The notes under the pieces: generated by a model
Databases searched by the model: none
What the model saw: only the letters and a program-made list of their open reading frames with translations
Told to the model about the DNA's origin: nothing
Assembly: GCF_001679045.1 (NCBI RefSeq)
Contig: NZ_LYCK01000013.1
Span: 152,354 to 216,353 of the forward strand
Source of the DNA: Haemophilus haemolyticus
GTDB lineage: Bacteria > Pseudomonadota > Gammaproteobacteria > Enterobacterales > Pasteurellaceae
Direction: 5' to 3'
DNA: 64,000 nt
Position numbers and translations under genes: made by a program
Shown here: positions 48,866-58,219 of the stretch, piece by piece
Position numbering within the stretch: position 1 is the first letter of the stretch
How the letters are laid out: each line of letters begins with the position of its first letter

Positions 48866-49840
48866 ATGTCAGACTTATTATCCCTACCAGACATTAAAAC
48901 AATAGAACCGCCACAATAAAATGAAACCGATATGATGTTTAAAGTTGAAGCAGTCGGACCACCTGAACGTTGTCCTGAATGTGGTTTTGACAAGTTGTAC
49001 AAACACAGTTCAAGAAATCAACTAATTATGGATTTGCCCATTCGTTTAAAGCGAGTGGGCTTACAATTGAACCGTAGACGATACAAGTGTCGTGAATGCG
49101 GATCTACCTTCTGGGAACGCCTAATATCTGTAGATGAAAAGCGTAGTATGACCAAAAGGCTTTTAAAGTCCATTCAAGAGCAATCCATGTCTAAGACCTT
49201 TGTAGAAGTCGCAGAAAGCGTTGGTGTTGACGAGAAAACCATTAGGAACGTTTTTAAGGACTATGTGGCACTCAAAGAACGTGAATACCAGTTTGAAACT
49301 CCTAAGTGGCTTGGGATAGACGAGATACATATTATCCGTAGACCTCGGCTTGTATTGACTAATATTGAACGCAGGACTATTTATGACATCAAGCCTAACC
49401 GTAACAAGGAAACAGTCATCCAACGTCTTTCAGAAATCAGTGACAGGACTTACATTGAGTACGTCACAATGGATATGTGGAAGCCCTACAAAGACGCAGT
49501 GAACACTATCCTTCCACACGCTAAAGTTGTCGTAGATAAGTTTCATGTAGTTAGAATGGCTAATCAAGCCTTAGATAACGTCAGAAAGTCTTTGAAAGCC
49601 CATATGAGCCAAAAAGAAAGACGTACCCTTATGCGTGAAAGGTTTATCCTTCTAAAGCGTAAACACGATCTAAATGAACGTGAATCATTCCTCTTAGATA
49701 CTTGGTTAGGTAATCTTCCTGCTTTAAAAGAAGCCTATGAACTCAAAGAAGAGTTTTACTGGATATGGGATACTCCTGATCCAGATGAAGGTCATCTTCG
49801 TTATAGTCAATGGAGACACCGTTGTATGTCCAGCAACTCT
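48866..49840 (+). pseudogene. ISL3-family transposase, nonsense codon and 3' truncation
   Basis: Frame from ATG 48866 reads MSDLLSLPDIKTIEPPQ, meets TAA at 48917-48919, then continues in frame as NETDMMFKVEAVGPPERCPECGF. Zinc-finger cysteines (CPEC, CREC), an HTH (FVEVAESVGVDEKTIRNVF) and the first catalytic Asp regions (LGIDEIHI, EYVTMDMWKPY, VVDKFHVVRMANQAL) identify an ISL3 transposase. The sequence stops near SQWRHRCMSSNS, where it fuses to the XRE gene fragment, so at least 100 residues including the last catalytic Glu are lost. Restart at the ATG at 48932 is possible but the product would be incomplete. Confidence 0.88.
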
Positions 49841-50147
49841 ATATGCAAAAATTGAACGTGGAGAAACTAAGCTCAATCTTCATAAATTGGAGCAAATTGC
49901 CAATATCTTTAATATTGATGTTTTAGAACTAATCAAAAATGATGATAAGAATGTATTGTTCTTTATGAATGATCATAATACTAACTACTACGGTTCAAAT
50001 GAGAATTTGACATCAGAAATCGATCGATTAAAACTAACTATTTCGCATAAAGATGAGCTATTGAAACAAAGAGATCTAGTGATTGAACAAAAAGATAGCG
50101 AGATTTCAGCATTGAAAGAGATTATTTCTTTGCTTAAATCGAAATAG
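49841..50147 (+). pseudogene. 3' part of an XRE-family regulator gene
   Basis: Frame TLYAKIERGETKLNLHKLEQIANIFNIDVLELI is the second half of an XRE helix-turn-helix, followed by a linker and a C-terminal coiled coil (DELLKQRDLVIEQKDSEIS) and TAG. The first 40 or so codons are absent and replaced by the ISL3 fragment. It is presumably the element's own repressor, now inactive. Confidence 0.75.
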
Positions 50148-50394
50148 ACACTATCTATAATATACTTATTTTATCTAAATTATTTAACTATCAGAAAACG
50201 CTGTATAACCTATCTAAATCACTGCTAGCAGCATTATTTAGGGATAGATGAATTGCCCTACGTGTTTTTTTATCTTTCCTGCCATAAGCGTCTCTCGCAT
50301 TATATTGACTATATATTCTATATCTAAGCGATTTTCTATTTTTAAGATCCCATATTATTAGAATTCTATTAATTAATAAAAATTATAGATCAAG

Positions 50395-50418
50395 GGCTGA
50401 TGATTCTCATCATCAGCC
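50395..50418. repeat. GGCTGATGAT hairpin
   Basis: GGCTGATGAT-TCTC-ATCATCAGCC, a 10-bp perfect stem. Terminator-like but the T run is missing. Confidence 0.6.
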
Positions 50419-50490
50419 TTAGCTCTCTATATAGATCTATAATGATAATCTTCTTCAAAAATAAACGTAGCTAAGAGATCTTAATATATA

Positions 50491-50523
50491 GTAAAAGCTA
50501 CAATTTGTATTTGTAGCTTTTAC
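50491..50523. repeat. GTAAAAGCTACAA hairpin
   Basis: A 13-bp perfect stem with a seven-base loop; could act as a terminator on either strand. Confidence 0.65.
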
Positions 50524-50538
50524 ATAGGTAAGTAATCA

Positions 50539-50556
50539 TATCTATCAAGATAGATA
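50539..50556. repeat. TATCTAT palindrome
   Basis: TATCTAT-CAAG-ATAGATA, a seven-pair stem, possible protein-binding site. Confidence 0.4.
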
Positions 50557-50669
50557 CTCATTAAGTGTTTTTAACTAATTTATAAATAAATTTAGTTGTT
50601 TTTTTTATTATTAATAGAGGCAGGTCAAAAAAAAACAACTCCGTTTAATGGTAATTTCTCCTAAAAAAT

Positions 50670-51869
50670 TTAAGATTGAGAACATTTCTCAATATAATCT
50701 CCCCACATTTGCATAATATCCCTTCTTTTCTCCAAATAATTAGCATGATTATAAGCTAGGCTAACTTGGCTTCCTGTTTTATGTGCTAGACAAGCTTCAG
50801 CATGCTCATGTTGAACGCCTTGTTCTGCTAAAAAAGTTCTAGCCAATCCCCTTAATCCGTGTGCAGTCTGTTTATCTTTGTAACCCATCCTTTTTAATGC
50901 CATATTAACAGTAGATGAACTCATTGCTTTCTTTAAATCACTTCTATGAGTAAACAAATATTTATTATGACCCGTCATTGGTCTTAGCTGTTCTATCAAA
51001 GCCATTACTTGGGATGATAATGGTACTGTATGTAGAAACCTCACTTTCATTCTTTCAGCAGGAATATTCCATTCTTTTTTATCAAAATCAAATTCGCTCC
51101 ATGAAGCGTTACTTGCTTCACTAGGTCGAACCATTGTTAATAATTGAAATAAGATTAATAATTGAGTTTTCTTTTCAATCTTAGCACTATGTATTGATTT
51201 TATAAGGGTAGGAATTTCTTCAATACTTACTCTAGGGTTATTTCTTTGACGAACAGACTTGAATGTAGAGCTAATTTTTAGGCAAGTATTACTTTCAATT
51301 AACCCACTATTAACCGCAAAATTTAAGATTTCATTTAGATGACCGCATAGTCTATGAACCATATCTGGAGATCCATTTTCCTCCACTTTCTTTAACATTT
51401 GGACTACTAAAGAAGGCTTAATTTCTTTAATAGAATATCGACCTATCAAAGGAAAAAGATGAAGCTCTAAGTTTCGCCAATATTTATTGATCGTTTTCTC
51501 TTCAACTTCTGAACTTTTTTTCTCTTTCCAAAGTTCTGCAACTTTCTCAAAGGAACTTTGAGTATCCATAAGCTGCTTTCTTTCTAGTTCTTCTCTATGT
51601 TTTTTAGGATCAATTTGTTGAGCTAATAATTTACGACAGTCATCTCTTAACATTCTAGCTTCAGCTAAGCTAACTATCGGATATGTACCTAGCCCTAAAT
51701 TAGTCCTTGTACCAAGAATAGGTCGTATATAATTAAATAGCCATAATTTAGAGCCGTTAGGCTTAATTCTTAATAAAAGCCCATAACCATCACATAAGCT
51801 ATACTCTTTTTCTTTTGGCTTAGCTTTTTTTATCTCCGTATCTGTTAAGGGAGTTGTTCTTCTTGCCAT
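50670..51869 (-). CDS. int: P4-type tyrosine integrase
   Basis: Integrates and excises the element at tRNA-Ala. The 399-residue protein has the N-terminal DUF4102 arm-binding domain (LTDTEIKKAKPKEKEYSLCDGYGLLLRI), a central SAM-like core-binding domain and the catalytic domain with Arg in LTMVRPSEA, HGLRG (H-x-x-R), a second His region (CLAHKT) and the Tyr in ANYLEKRR. All residues appear intact. It lies 240 bp from the tRNA, as is usual, and reads away from it. Repeats likely to be arm sites lie on its 5' side. Confidence 0.94.
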   Translation of the reverse strand: MARRTTPLTDTEIKKAKPKEKEYSLCDGYGLLLRIKPNGSKLWLFNYIRPILGTRTNLGLGTYPIVSLAEARMLRDDCRKLLAQQIDPKKHREELERKQLMDTQSSFEKVAELWKEKKSSEVEEKTINKYWRNLELHLFPLIGRYSIKEIKPSLVVQMLKKVEENGSPDMVHRLCGHLNEILNFAVNSGLIESNTCLKISSTFKSVRQRNNPRVSIEEIPTLIKSIHSAKIEKKTQLLILFQLLTMVRPSEASNASWSEFDFDKKEWNIPAERMKVRFLHTVPLSSQVMALIEQLRPMTGHNKYLFTHRSDLKKAMSSSTVNMALKRMGYKDKQTAHGLRGLARTFLAEQGVQHEHAEACLAHKTGSQVSLAYNHANYLEKRRDIMQMWGDYIEKCSQS

Positions 51870-51887
51870 TAGATACCTCCAAAATGA

Positions 51888-51995
51888 AGTAACACTAAAA
51901 ACTTTATAAATTTATTTTATAAATCATAAAGTTATAATTAATTTAGTAACACTATATGATCCTATCATAGCATGGTGTTACTATTAGTGTTACTA
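51888..51995. repeat. GTGTTACTA repeat cluster upstream of int
   Basis: Direct pair at 51975-51983 and 51987-51995, an inverted copy at 51944-51952 and a near match at 51888-51897. The pair copies the one at the left end of the element. Likely arm-type sites that also overlap the int promoter. Confidence 0.6.
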
Positions 51996-52035
51996 GAATT
52001 TGTGGATTTGGTTGGTTTCTATCGGACTTGTTAGA

Positions 52036-52073
52036 ACAACAAAAAAGCCTTGATATGCTATATATCAAGGCTT
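52036..52073 (-). terminator. Terminator-like hairpin downstream of tRNA-Ala, inside the element
   Basis: AAAGCCTTGATAT / ATATCAAGGCTTTTTT on the minus strand. Carried by the element, it replaces the original host terminator, now at 42966-43003. Confidence 0.65.
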
Positions 52074-52108
52074 TATCGGACTATATCATACTATATAAAA
52101 TTAGAATT

Positions 52109-52185
<77 letters not shown>

Positions 52186-52264
52186 TAAAAGATAGCGACA
52201 TGATAAAATTTGACTATGTGGCTGTCAATACGATTTTATTCAGGGCTTGTTATCCGGTTAAATA

Positions 52265-53707
52265 TTAAGCATTTTGTGCATTAATAAAATCAATAGCACG
52301 CTGAATACGCGCAAGTACGCGATCTCTGCCGATACCGACTAGGGTAACATCCATTGATGGCGATTGACCAGAACCTGTCACAGCGACACGTAATGGCATG
52401 CCAACTTTACCCATGCCCACTTCTAGTTCAGCAGCCGTTTGCTCAATCGCTTCGTGAGTAGAATGTAAATCCCAGCTAGAAAGTGCGGTTAATTTTTCTT
52501 TTACTTTTGCTAGTGCTTCGGCAGCGTTGCCTTTGAAATGTTTTTTTGCTGCTGCTTCATCAAAGGTTTCAAATTCTTCAAAGAAGTAGCGGCTTGAACT
52601 AGCCATTTCTTTTAAGGTTTTGCAACGTTCCGCAAGCATGGTGACTATTTCAGTTAATGCTGGGCCATTGCTTGTATCAATACCTTGATCCTTGTAATGC
52701 CATTCAAGGTGTTTAGCCACGTATTCTGGCGGTAATTCACGGATATAATGTTGATTTAACCACTGTAATTTTTCAGTATTAAATGCGCTAGCTGATTTGC
52801 TGACGTGATCTAATTCGAAATAGTTGATCATTTCTTCGCGACTGAAAATTTCTTGGTCGCCATGTCCCCAACCTAAACGAACAAGATAGTTGATTAAAGC
52901 TTCTGGTAAGTAGCCATCATCTCGATATTGCATTACGCTCACTGCGCCATGTCGTTTAGAGAGTTTTTGGCCATCCTCTCCATTAATCATGGAAACGTGC
53001 GCATAGGTTGGAATTGGAGCACCAATCGCTTCTAAAATATTGATTTGACGTGGTGTGTTGTTGATATGATCTTCGCCACGTACCACATGAGTAATGCCCA
53101 TGTCCCAGTCATCCACAACTACGCAGAAGTTATAAGTTGGTGAACCGTCTGTGCGACGAATAATAAGATCATCAAGCTCACTGTTGCTGATTTCAATACG
53201 GCCACGCACTGCATCATCAAATACTACTGAGCCTTCAGTTGGATTTTTAAAACGTACAACGTGGGGTTCATCTGGTGAATGGCTGTGATCGTGTAAGCAG
53301 TGACGGTCATAACGTGGTTTTTCTTTATTTTGTTCTTGAGTATGACGAAGTTCTTCTAGGCGATCTTTAGTACAGTAACAACGATATGCTAATCCTTGTT
53401 CAATCATTTCATCGATCACTTGGTTATAACGATCAAAGCGTTTAGTTTGGTAATAAGGACCATGTTCCCACGGAAGATTTAACCATTCCATGCCTTCAAT
53501 AATAGCAGCCGTTGCTTCTGGTGTTGAACGCTCTAAATCAGTGTCTTCAATTCGTAATACAAATTCGCCGTTATTATGTTTTGCGTATAACCAAGAATAA
53601 AGTGCGGTACGTGCGCCCCCTACATGTAAATAACCTGTAGGACTAGGAGCAAAACGAGTACGCACTTTTACATTTGGATCTAAATTAAAAGGAGCATCTA
53701 GTTTCAT
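52265..53707 (-). CDS. gltX: Glutamyl-tRNA synthetase
   Basis: Charges tRNA-Glu with glutamate. The 480-residue class I enzyme has the HIGH-type motif [18 protein letters not shown] and the KMSKS-type motif KLSKRHG, along with the [22 protein letters not shown] active-site segment. Two uptake signals are inside. It is divergent from the tRNA-Val cluster. Confidence 0.97.
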   Translation of the reverse strand: MKLDAPFNLDPNVKVRTRFAPSPTGYLHVGGARTALYSWLYAKHNNGEFVLRIEDTDLERSTPEATAAIIEGMEWLNLPWEHGPYYQTKRFDRYNQVIDEMIEQGLAYRCYCTKDRLEELRHTQEQNKEKPRYDRHCLHDHSHSPDEPHVVRFKNPTEGSVVFDDAVRGRIEISNSELDDLIIRRTDGSPTYNFCVVVDDWDMGITHVVRGEDHINNTPRQINILEAIGAPIPTYAHVSMINGEDGQKLSKRHGAVSVMQYRDDGYLPEALINYLVRLGWGHGDQEIFSREEMINYFELDHVSKSASAFNTEKLQWLNQHYIRELPPEYVAKHLEWHYKDQGIDTSNGPALTEIVTMLAERCKTLKEMASSSRYFFEEFETFDEAAAKKHFKGNAAEALAKVKEKLTALSSWDLHSTHEAIEQTAAELEVGMGKVGMPLRVAVTGSGQSPSMDVTLVGIGRDRVLARIQRAIDFINAQNA

Positions 53708-53831
53708 TTTTATAACCTATCTTCAATAAAATATTAGTCGTTATTCTACTACGACTTGTTTGACTTCTAAATAAAAAAGCGGATTTTATGCTTATTTTTA
53801 CGACAATTAAACAAAATTTAATAAAAAGGTA

Positions 53832-53859
53832 TTGACTGAAAATGCATTCTCCCTATAAT
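53832..53859 (+). promoter_or_regulatory. Promoter of the tRNA-Val cluster
   Basis: TTGACT and a perfect TATAAT with 16 bp between them, 18 bp before the first tRNA. Confidence 0.85.
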
Positions 53860-53877
53860 GCCAACCCACAACATTAA

Positions 53878-53953
53878 GGGCGATTAGCTCAGTTGGGAGA
53901 GCACCTCCCTTACAAGGAGGGGGTCACTGGTTCGAGACCGGTATCGCCCACCA
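53878..53953 (+). tRNA. tRNA-Val (TAC), copy 1
   Basis: 76 bases, CCA encoded, anticodon TAC in loop CTTACAA, acceptor GGGCGAT / ATCGCCC. Confidence 0.95.
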
Positions 53954-53996
53954 CTTCTCTAAAAAGTGTTCTTAATGTTACTAAGTTTGACCAAGC

Positions 53997-54072
53997 GGGC
54001 GATTAGCTCAGTTGGGAGAGCACCTCCCTTACAAGGAGGGGGTCACTGGTTCGAGACCGGTATCGCCCACCA
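53997..54072 (+). tRNA. tRNA-Val (TAC), copy 2
   Basis: Identical to copy 1. The 43-bp spacer before it is different from the later spacers. Confidence 0.95.
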
Positions 54073-54130
54073 CTTTTCTAAAGTGTCCTTTCCGCTCAAA
54101 CTTTCCCTTTATATTTAAACGCTTTCTAGT

Positions 54131-54206
54131 GGGCGATTAGCTCAGTTGGGAGAGCACCTCCCTTACAAGGAGGGGGTCACTGGTTCGAGACCGGTATCGC
54201 CCACCA
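54131..54206 (+). tRNA. tRNA-Val (TAC), copy 3
   Basis: Identical to copy 1. Confidence 0.95.
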
Positions 54207-54258
54207 CTTAAAAGTGTTTAAATAAACCGAAAATTTAGGGTTTTACCTTAATATTATC

Positions 54259-54334
54259 GGGCGATTAGCTCAGTTGGGAGAGCACCTCCCTTACAAGGAG
54301 GGGGTCACTGGTTCGAGACCGGTATCGCCCACCA
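54259..54334 (+). tRNA. tRNA-Val (TAC), copy 4
   Basis: Identical to copy 1; last of the tandem set. Confidence 0.95.
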
Positions 54335-54455
54335 CTTTATTTTCAAATTATCTAAATAATTTTCTTTTCCCGTTCAATCTATTACGTTTACGTGATAAAG
54401 TGCGCAGACATTTTCATGTCTCATTTTAGTCTGTTATGCATCATAGGGAAAATTC

Positions 54456-56111
54456 ATGATCGCTTATATTTTCTTAGCTTTATTCACGATTGCGGCAGTG
54501 ATTTTTATCGTAAACTCTCATTATCGTTGGACTTATTTCTTTGCTATTACGCTTTTTACTTTTTTATTTGGCGGCATGCTTATGGTTTCTGGCCAATGGC
54601 AACGTGCTTTAAATTTTTCATCTGTGCTTTTTGTGGTACTGATGTTATTTCACCGTTTAAAAATTCATTATTACAAACAGCCTTTGTTAATTTCAGATTT
54701 CTTTCTTGTAGTGGATTGGCGAAATTGGGAAACCTTAATTCATTATAAAGGTGCGTTATTTGGCATTATTGGGCTACTTGCGTTATTAGGTTATGCGATT
54801 TTTGGTTTTAATGATGTCGAGTCTTTAGGACTATTAGGTCACAACATTGGAGCGTTATTGTTTATCGTTAGCTTTAGCTTGATGTGGCATTATTCTAAAA
54901 AGCCAAGTGCGGTGCAAGTTTGGTTAGATTCTTTGCCCGATGATGGTCGTGATGTGTTTTTAAATTTACCAATGTCTTGCCGCGGTATTTTTTTCAAGGT
55001 GCCAAGTTTTGATGGCAATAGCCAAAATTTTATTGAAAAAATGACCGCACTTTCATCTGATACAAACAAGGTATCTGAAACAAACCCCGATATTGTAGTG
55101 ACATTAATGGAATCCACGCTGAACCCTCATCAATTTGCTTTTAGTCAGCAATCTATTCCACCACTTTCCATGTTTGAACCCCAAAATGATACGGTATTTG
55201 CTTCTCCGTTGCGTGTACATACTTTTGCTGGCGCAACGTGGAAATCAGAATTTGCTTTTTTAGCCGGTGTGCCTTCGACTGATTTTGGCGCGTTAGCAAG
55301 TGGTGTTTTTTATTCTGTTGTACCGCACTTGCAATCAGGCTTAGTGAAAAATCTAAAAGCTCAAGGATATTTTTGTGTTGCTTTGTCGCCTTTTACAAAA
55401 GGCAACTACAATGCAAAATCAGCTTATGATCATTTCGGTTTTGATTTAATGTTACAGCCACAAGATCTTGGTTATCCTGCACCTATTAGTAAAAATCTTT
55501 GGGATATTAGTAGTGAAGAAATGATGAAGTACACCCGAATGATTTTGGAAAAGCAGCATCCTGAATTAGAAAATGTAGATCAGCCGATGTTTGTTTATGT
55601 GTTGACTATGCGAGAACATGGTCCATATGAATTGGGCATGGAAAATACATTTAATCTTCAAATGCCTAATTTAGGTGCTAAAAGTATTTCTGCATTGAAT
55701 GACTATGCTCAACGTATTGTCGCATTGAATGATGCGATTGAAGGAATGAATAACTATTTACATGAACGTAAAAAGCCTTTTGTTCTAGGTTATTTCGGTG
55801 ATCACCAAGTAGCATTTGATAATGTTATCCCACTGAAGAAAGGAGATTATGCACAGCCTGATTATGTGACTCAATTTGTTGTAAGAAGTAATTGTGCGAG
55901 TCAATTTAAGCAAGAGCAACGTTTTTTAGATCTCGCTTTTGCCGGGGGTGTCTTGATGAATGTAGCTGGATTATCAGCAGAAGATGAATTTATGAAAGCG
56001 AATATCGCAATGTGTAAACTAAGTCACGGAAAATTGGAAGATTCCTCTAATCCTGCATTTGTGAATGACTATCGTCATTACCTCTATCAAACCTTAAAGA
56101 TTGCAAAATAG
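54456..56111 (+). CDS. lpt6: LPS phosphoethanolamine transferase, Lpt6-like
   Basis: A 551-residue inner-membrane sulfatase-family protein: several N-terminal helices, then a large periplasmic domain (DIVVTLMESTLNPHQF, FAGATWKSEFAFLAGVPS with likely Thr nucleophile, LTMREHGPYE, FGDHQVAF). In H. influenzae the equivalent gene beside gltX adds phosphoethanolamine to an inner-core heptose; assignment here rests on that position and on family resemblance. It follows the tRNA-Val cluster. Confidence 0.82.
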   Translation: MIAYIFLALFTIAAVIFIVNSHYRWTYFFAITLFTFLFGGMLMVSGQWQRALNFSSVLFVVLMLFHRLKIHYYKQPLLISDFFLVVDWRNWETLIHYKGALFGIIGLLALLGYAIFGFNDVESLGLLGHNIGALLFIVSFSLMWHYSKKPSAVQVWLDSLPDDGRDVFLNLPMSCRGIFFKVPSFDGNSQNFIEKMTALSSDTNKVSETNPDIVVTLMESTLNPHQFAFSQQSIPPLSMFEPQNDTVFASPLRVHTFAGATWKSEFAFLAGVPSTDFGALASGVFYSVVPHLQSGLVKNLKAQGYFCVALSPFTKGNYNAKSAYDHFGFDLMLQPQDLGYPAPISKNLWDISSEEMMKYTRMILEKQHPELENVDQPMFVYVLTMREHGPYELGMENTFNLQMPNLGAKSISALNDYAQRIVALNDAIEGMNNYLHERKKPFVLGYFGDHQVAFDNVIPLKKGDYAQPDYVTQFVVRSNCASQFKQEQRFLDLAFAGGVLMNVAGLSAEDEFMKANIAMCKLSHGKLEDSSNPAFVNDYRHYLYQTLKIAK

Positions 56112-56114
56112 CTA

Positions 56115-56155
56115 AATAAAAAAGACCGATGTTGATAAATCGGTCTTTCCATTTT
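56115..56155. terminator. Bidirectional terminator after lpt6
   Basis: AAAGACCGAT / ATCGGTCTTT hairpin flanked by A and T runs, between convergent genes. Confidence 0.88.
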
Positions 56156-56952
56156 TATTCTTTTAACTCACCTAATACTTCAGATAATTGTGCCCCGACC
56201 AACACAACTAGCCAGCTAATTTGAATCCACAATAGCATAATCGGTAATGTTGCCATTGCGCCATAGATTAGTTGATAAGAAGGGAATGTGGTGATATACC
56301 AAGTAAAGGCTTGTTTACCGAGTGTAAAGAAAATGGCGGCAATAAGCGCACCACAAGCAGAATATCTTATATCCACTTTCTTATTTGGCACGATGGTATA
56401 AATCAATGTGAAAATAAACCATGTGAAAAAGAACGGGAGTAAACTGAGCAATTTTACGCCGAGTGAAAGCGTTTCTGATTGTTCAAACACCACTTTTATA
56501 TAAGAGCTAATCCCTATACTTGTACCTATAACGAGAGGTCCAAAAGTCAGAATCATCCAGTAAATCGCGAAAGAGGTAAAAATAGGGCGAATACTGGTAT
56601 CATGCCAAATGCTGTTGAGAGTTCGGTCGATGTTATTAATTAGCATCAAGGCAACGGCAATTAAACTCACAATTCCCACCGCACTCATTTTCTTTGAGTT
56701 CGAGACGAATTGATCGATATATTCACCTACCATATCACTCGCTGATGGCGCAAAATTGGTGAAAATCATTTCTTTCAATTCTCCCGTCACTTCATTGAAT
56801 ACAGGAAAGGCAGAGAATATAGAAAAAATCACCATCACCATTGGCACGATAGCAAGCATCGTGCTGTAAGTTAGTGCGCCAGCAGCTTGGTTGAGTTTAT
56901 TTTCTGAAAAACGTTTCCAAAAGAGCTGGCTAAATTGTTTCAATGAAATCAT
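56155..56952 (-). CDS. YihY/BrkB-family inner-membrane protein
   Basis: A 265-residue protein with about six membrane helices and the family segments [18 protein letters not shown] and [24 protein letters not shown]. Older names link it to ribonuclease BN, but that activity belongs to another protein and the true role is unknown. I use the internal ATG ([11 protein letters not shown]); the upstream ATG would extend six residues further into the previous gene. Confidence 0.9.
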   Translation of the reverse strand: MISLKQFSQLFWKRFSENKLNQAAGALTYSTMLAIVPMVMVIFSIFSAFPVFNEVTGELKEMIFTNFAPSASDMVGEYIDQFVSNSKKMSAVGIVSLIAVALMLINNIDRTLNSIWHDTSIRPIFTSFAIYWMILTFGPLVIGTSIGISSYIKVVFEQSETLSLGVKLLSLLPFFFTWFIFTLIYTIVPNKKVDIRYSACGALIAAIFFTLGKQAFTWYITTFPSYQLIYGAMATLPIMLLWIQISWLVVLVGAQLSEVLGELKE

Positions 56953-57431
56953 AAAAATTCCCCACAGCAATGTTTAAATTTTTTACCAGAACCACATACA
57001 CAAGGTTGTTTCATTGTAGGCAAGGATACGGTCGGATCCACAAAATACCAACGGTTTTCAATTTTCACAAAAATTGACCGTTCTTGATGGGCAAGTTCTC
57101 CCTCTTCGCCTTGAAAAATCGCTTTAAATTCCACCGCACTTTGAGTTTTTGTGAGGTTTTCTGTTTTTAGGATTTCTAATCCTAGCCATGTAGTGTTGTC
57201 AGACCATTCTTGCAATAGATGAGTCTCTAATAAACTTTGTTGGTTTGGCACAGTTGTTGCAACAATATAAGGTATATTTTTTAAAACATAAGCGGTATAA
57301 CGTGAACGCATGAGTTGTTCTGCCGTTTCGGGAAATGCTTCTCTCAAATGAAATTTGCCACAACAATCTGCGTACTGATGACCAGATTGGCATGGACAGT
57401 CTTCTGAAAGTGCGGTTGAAATTTCTGACAT
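56949..57431 (-). CDS. YchJ-like SEC-C motif protein
   Basis: A 160-residue protein with two zinc-binding Cys-rich ends: [17 protein letters not shown] at the N-terminus and [14 protein letters not shown] at the C-terminus, with a NTF2-like core between ([16 protein letters not shown]). The SEC-C motif is shared with SecA. Function is unknown. Its stop overlaps the YihY gene start by 4 bases. Confidence 0.9.
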   Translation of the reverse strand: MSEISTALSEDCPCQSGHQYADCCGKFHLREAFPETAEQLMRSRYTAYVLKNIPYIVATTVPNQQSLLETHLLQEWSDNTTWLGLEILKTENLTKTQSAVEFKAIFQGEEGELAHQERSIFVKIENRWYFVDPTVSLPTMKQPCVCGSGKKFKHCCGEFL

Positions 57432-57439
57432 ATTTATCC

Positions 57440-58096
57440 CTATTGTTTGAATTTCGATACTTGCGATCGAATTGAGCGTTTAAAGGCTTCAGCTAATACT
57501 TCAATATCTAATGCCGCTTCTAGTTCAGCTTCATTTTCGGGTGCGGATAACAAGCGATTTAAATGGCGAATTGTTACTTGCGGATAAGGGCGCGCGAGCA
57601 ATTTTAATTCATCACCTTGTCTAATTTCTCCTGTTTCAATGACGCGAACATACCATCCACTGAGCCCGGTTTTATAAACAATATCGCGAGTCTCTTCATT
57701 TTCCGTATTTTTTGATAAACGCTCACAAGGCTTGCGTGGTTGAGACACTTCTAAAATGGTTGAGCCGATTTGATAACGATCGCCAATGCAGACATTGTCT
57801 TCATTCAAGCCTGACACGACAAAATTTTCTCCGTAGGTGGCGGTTTCCATGTAAGAAAAATCTTTATTTAATAAAGCATTTAATTCATTAAAAGAATCTG
57901 CCGACATAAAAAAGAGAGATTTATCTACACCACCATGATGTTTTTTTAAACCCACATCGTTTCCTTCTGCACCAAGAGAATGAATTTTTACCGATGGCAC
58001 TGTTTTCTTACGAATTGCGCTTTCGTATACGCTTCCATCTGAAAAGGTTAGGGTTTGAACTTCCCCCACTTTTATGACTAAAATTTTTGCATCCAT
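57440..58096 (-). CDS. MOSC-domain protein, YiiM type
   Basis: A 218-residue protein with a MOSC core: [38 protein letters not shown] and [15 protein letters not shown], whose cysteine is the candidate molybdenum ligand or catalytic residue. YiiM relatives reduce N-hydroxylated bases and are involved in detoxification. It leads a three-gene leftward set (MOSC, SEC-C, YihY) and is divergent from the HerA-like gene. Confidence 0.9.
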   Translation of the reverse strand: MDAKILVIKVGEVQTLTFSDGSVYESAIRKKTVPSVKIHSLGAEGNDVGLKKHHGGVDKSLFFMSADSFNELNALLNKDFSYMETATYGENFVVSGLNEDNVCIGDRYQIGSTILEVSQPRKPCERLSKNTENEETRDIVYKTGLSGWYVRVIETGEIRQGDELKLLARPYPQVTIRHLNRLLSAPENEAELEAALDIEVLAEAFKRSIRSQVSKFKQ

Positions 58097-58219
58097 TTTG
58101 CTTTTTTATTGTTCTAGAAAAAATTTCATGGAATTATAACCGAAAACGTTTAACTTTTTGACCGCACTTCTTTTTTTACTTATTATTCGTTACAACAAAA
58201 AACAAAAGGATATTCATTT

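Larger units (their letters stand above)
50148..50669. other. Gene-free, hairpin-rich region of the element
   Basis: 520 bp of very AT-rich sequence with no gene. It holds three perfect hairpins listed separately (50395-50418, 50491-50523, 50539-50556). A replication origin or small RNA is possible; nothing in the sequence decides it. Confidence 0.5.
43026..52108. mobile_element. Integrative element in tRNA-Ala(GGC), about 9 kb
   Basis: The segment runs from the partial tRNA-Ala copy at 43013 to the intact tRNA-Ala at 52109, with a P4-type integrase gene at the tRNA end and an AlpA-like regulator at the other. Paired GTGTTACTA repeats lie just inside both ends. DNA is more AT-rich than the host and no uptake signal was seen in it. 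It carries no phage structural genes, so it resembles a small P4-like satellite or island. A Gram-positive-type mercury segment lies within it. Confidence 0.75.

Noticed and set aside
43026..52108. Complete prophage
   Set aside because: No capsid, portal, terminase, tail or lysis genes; an integrative satellite or island fits better.
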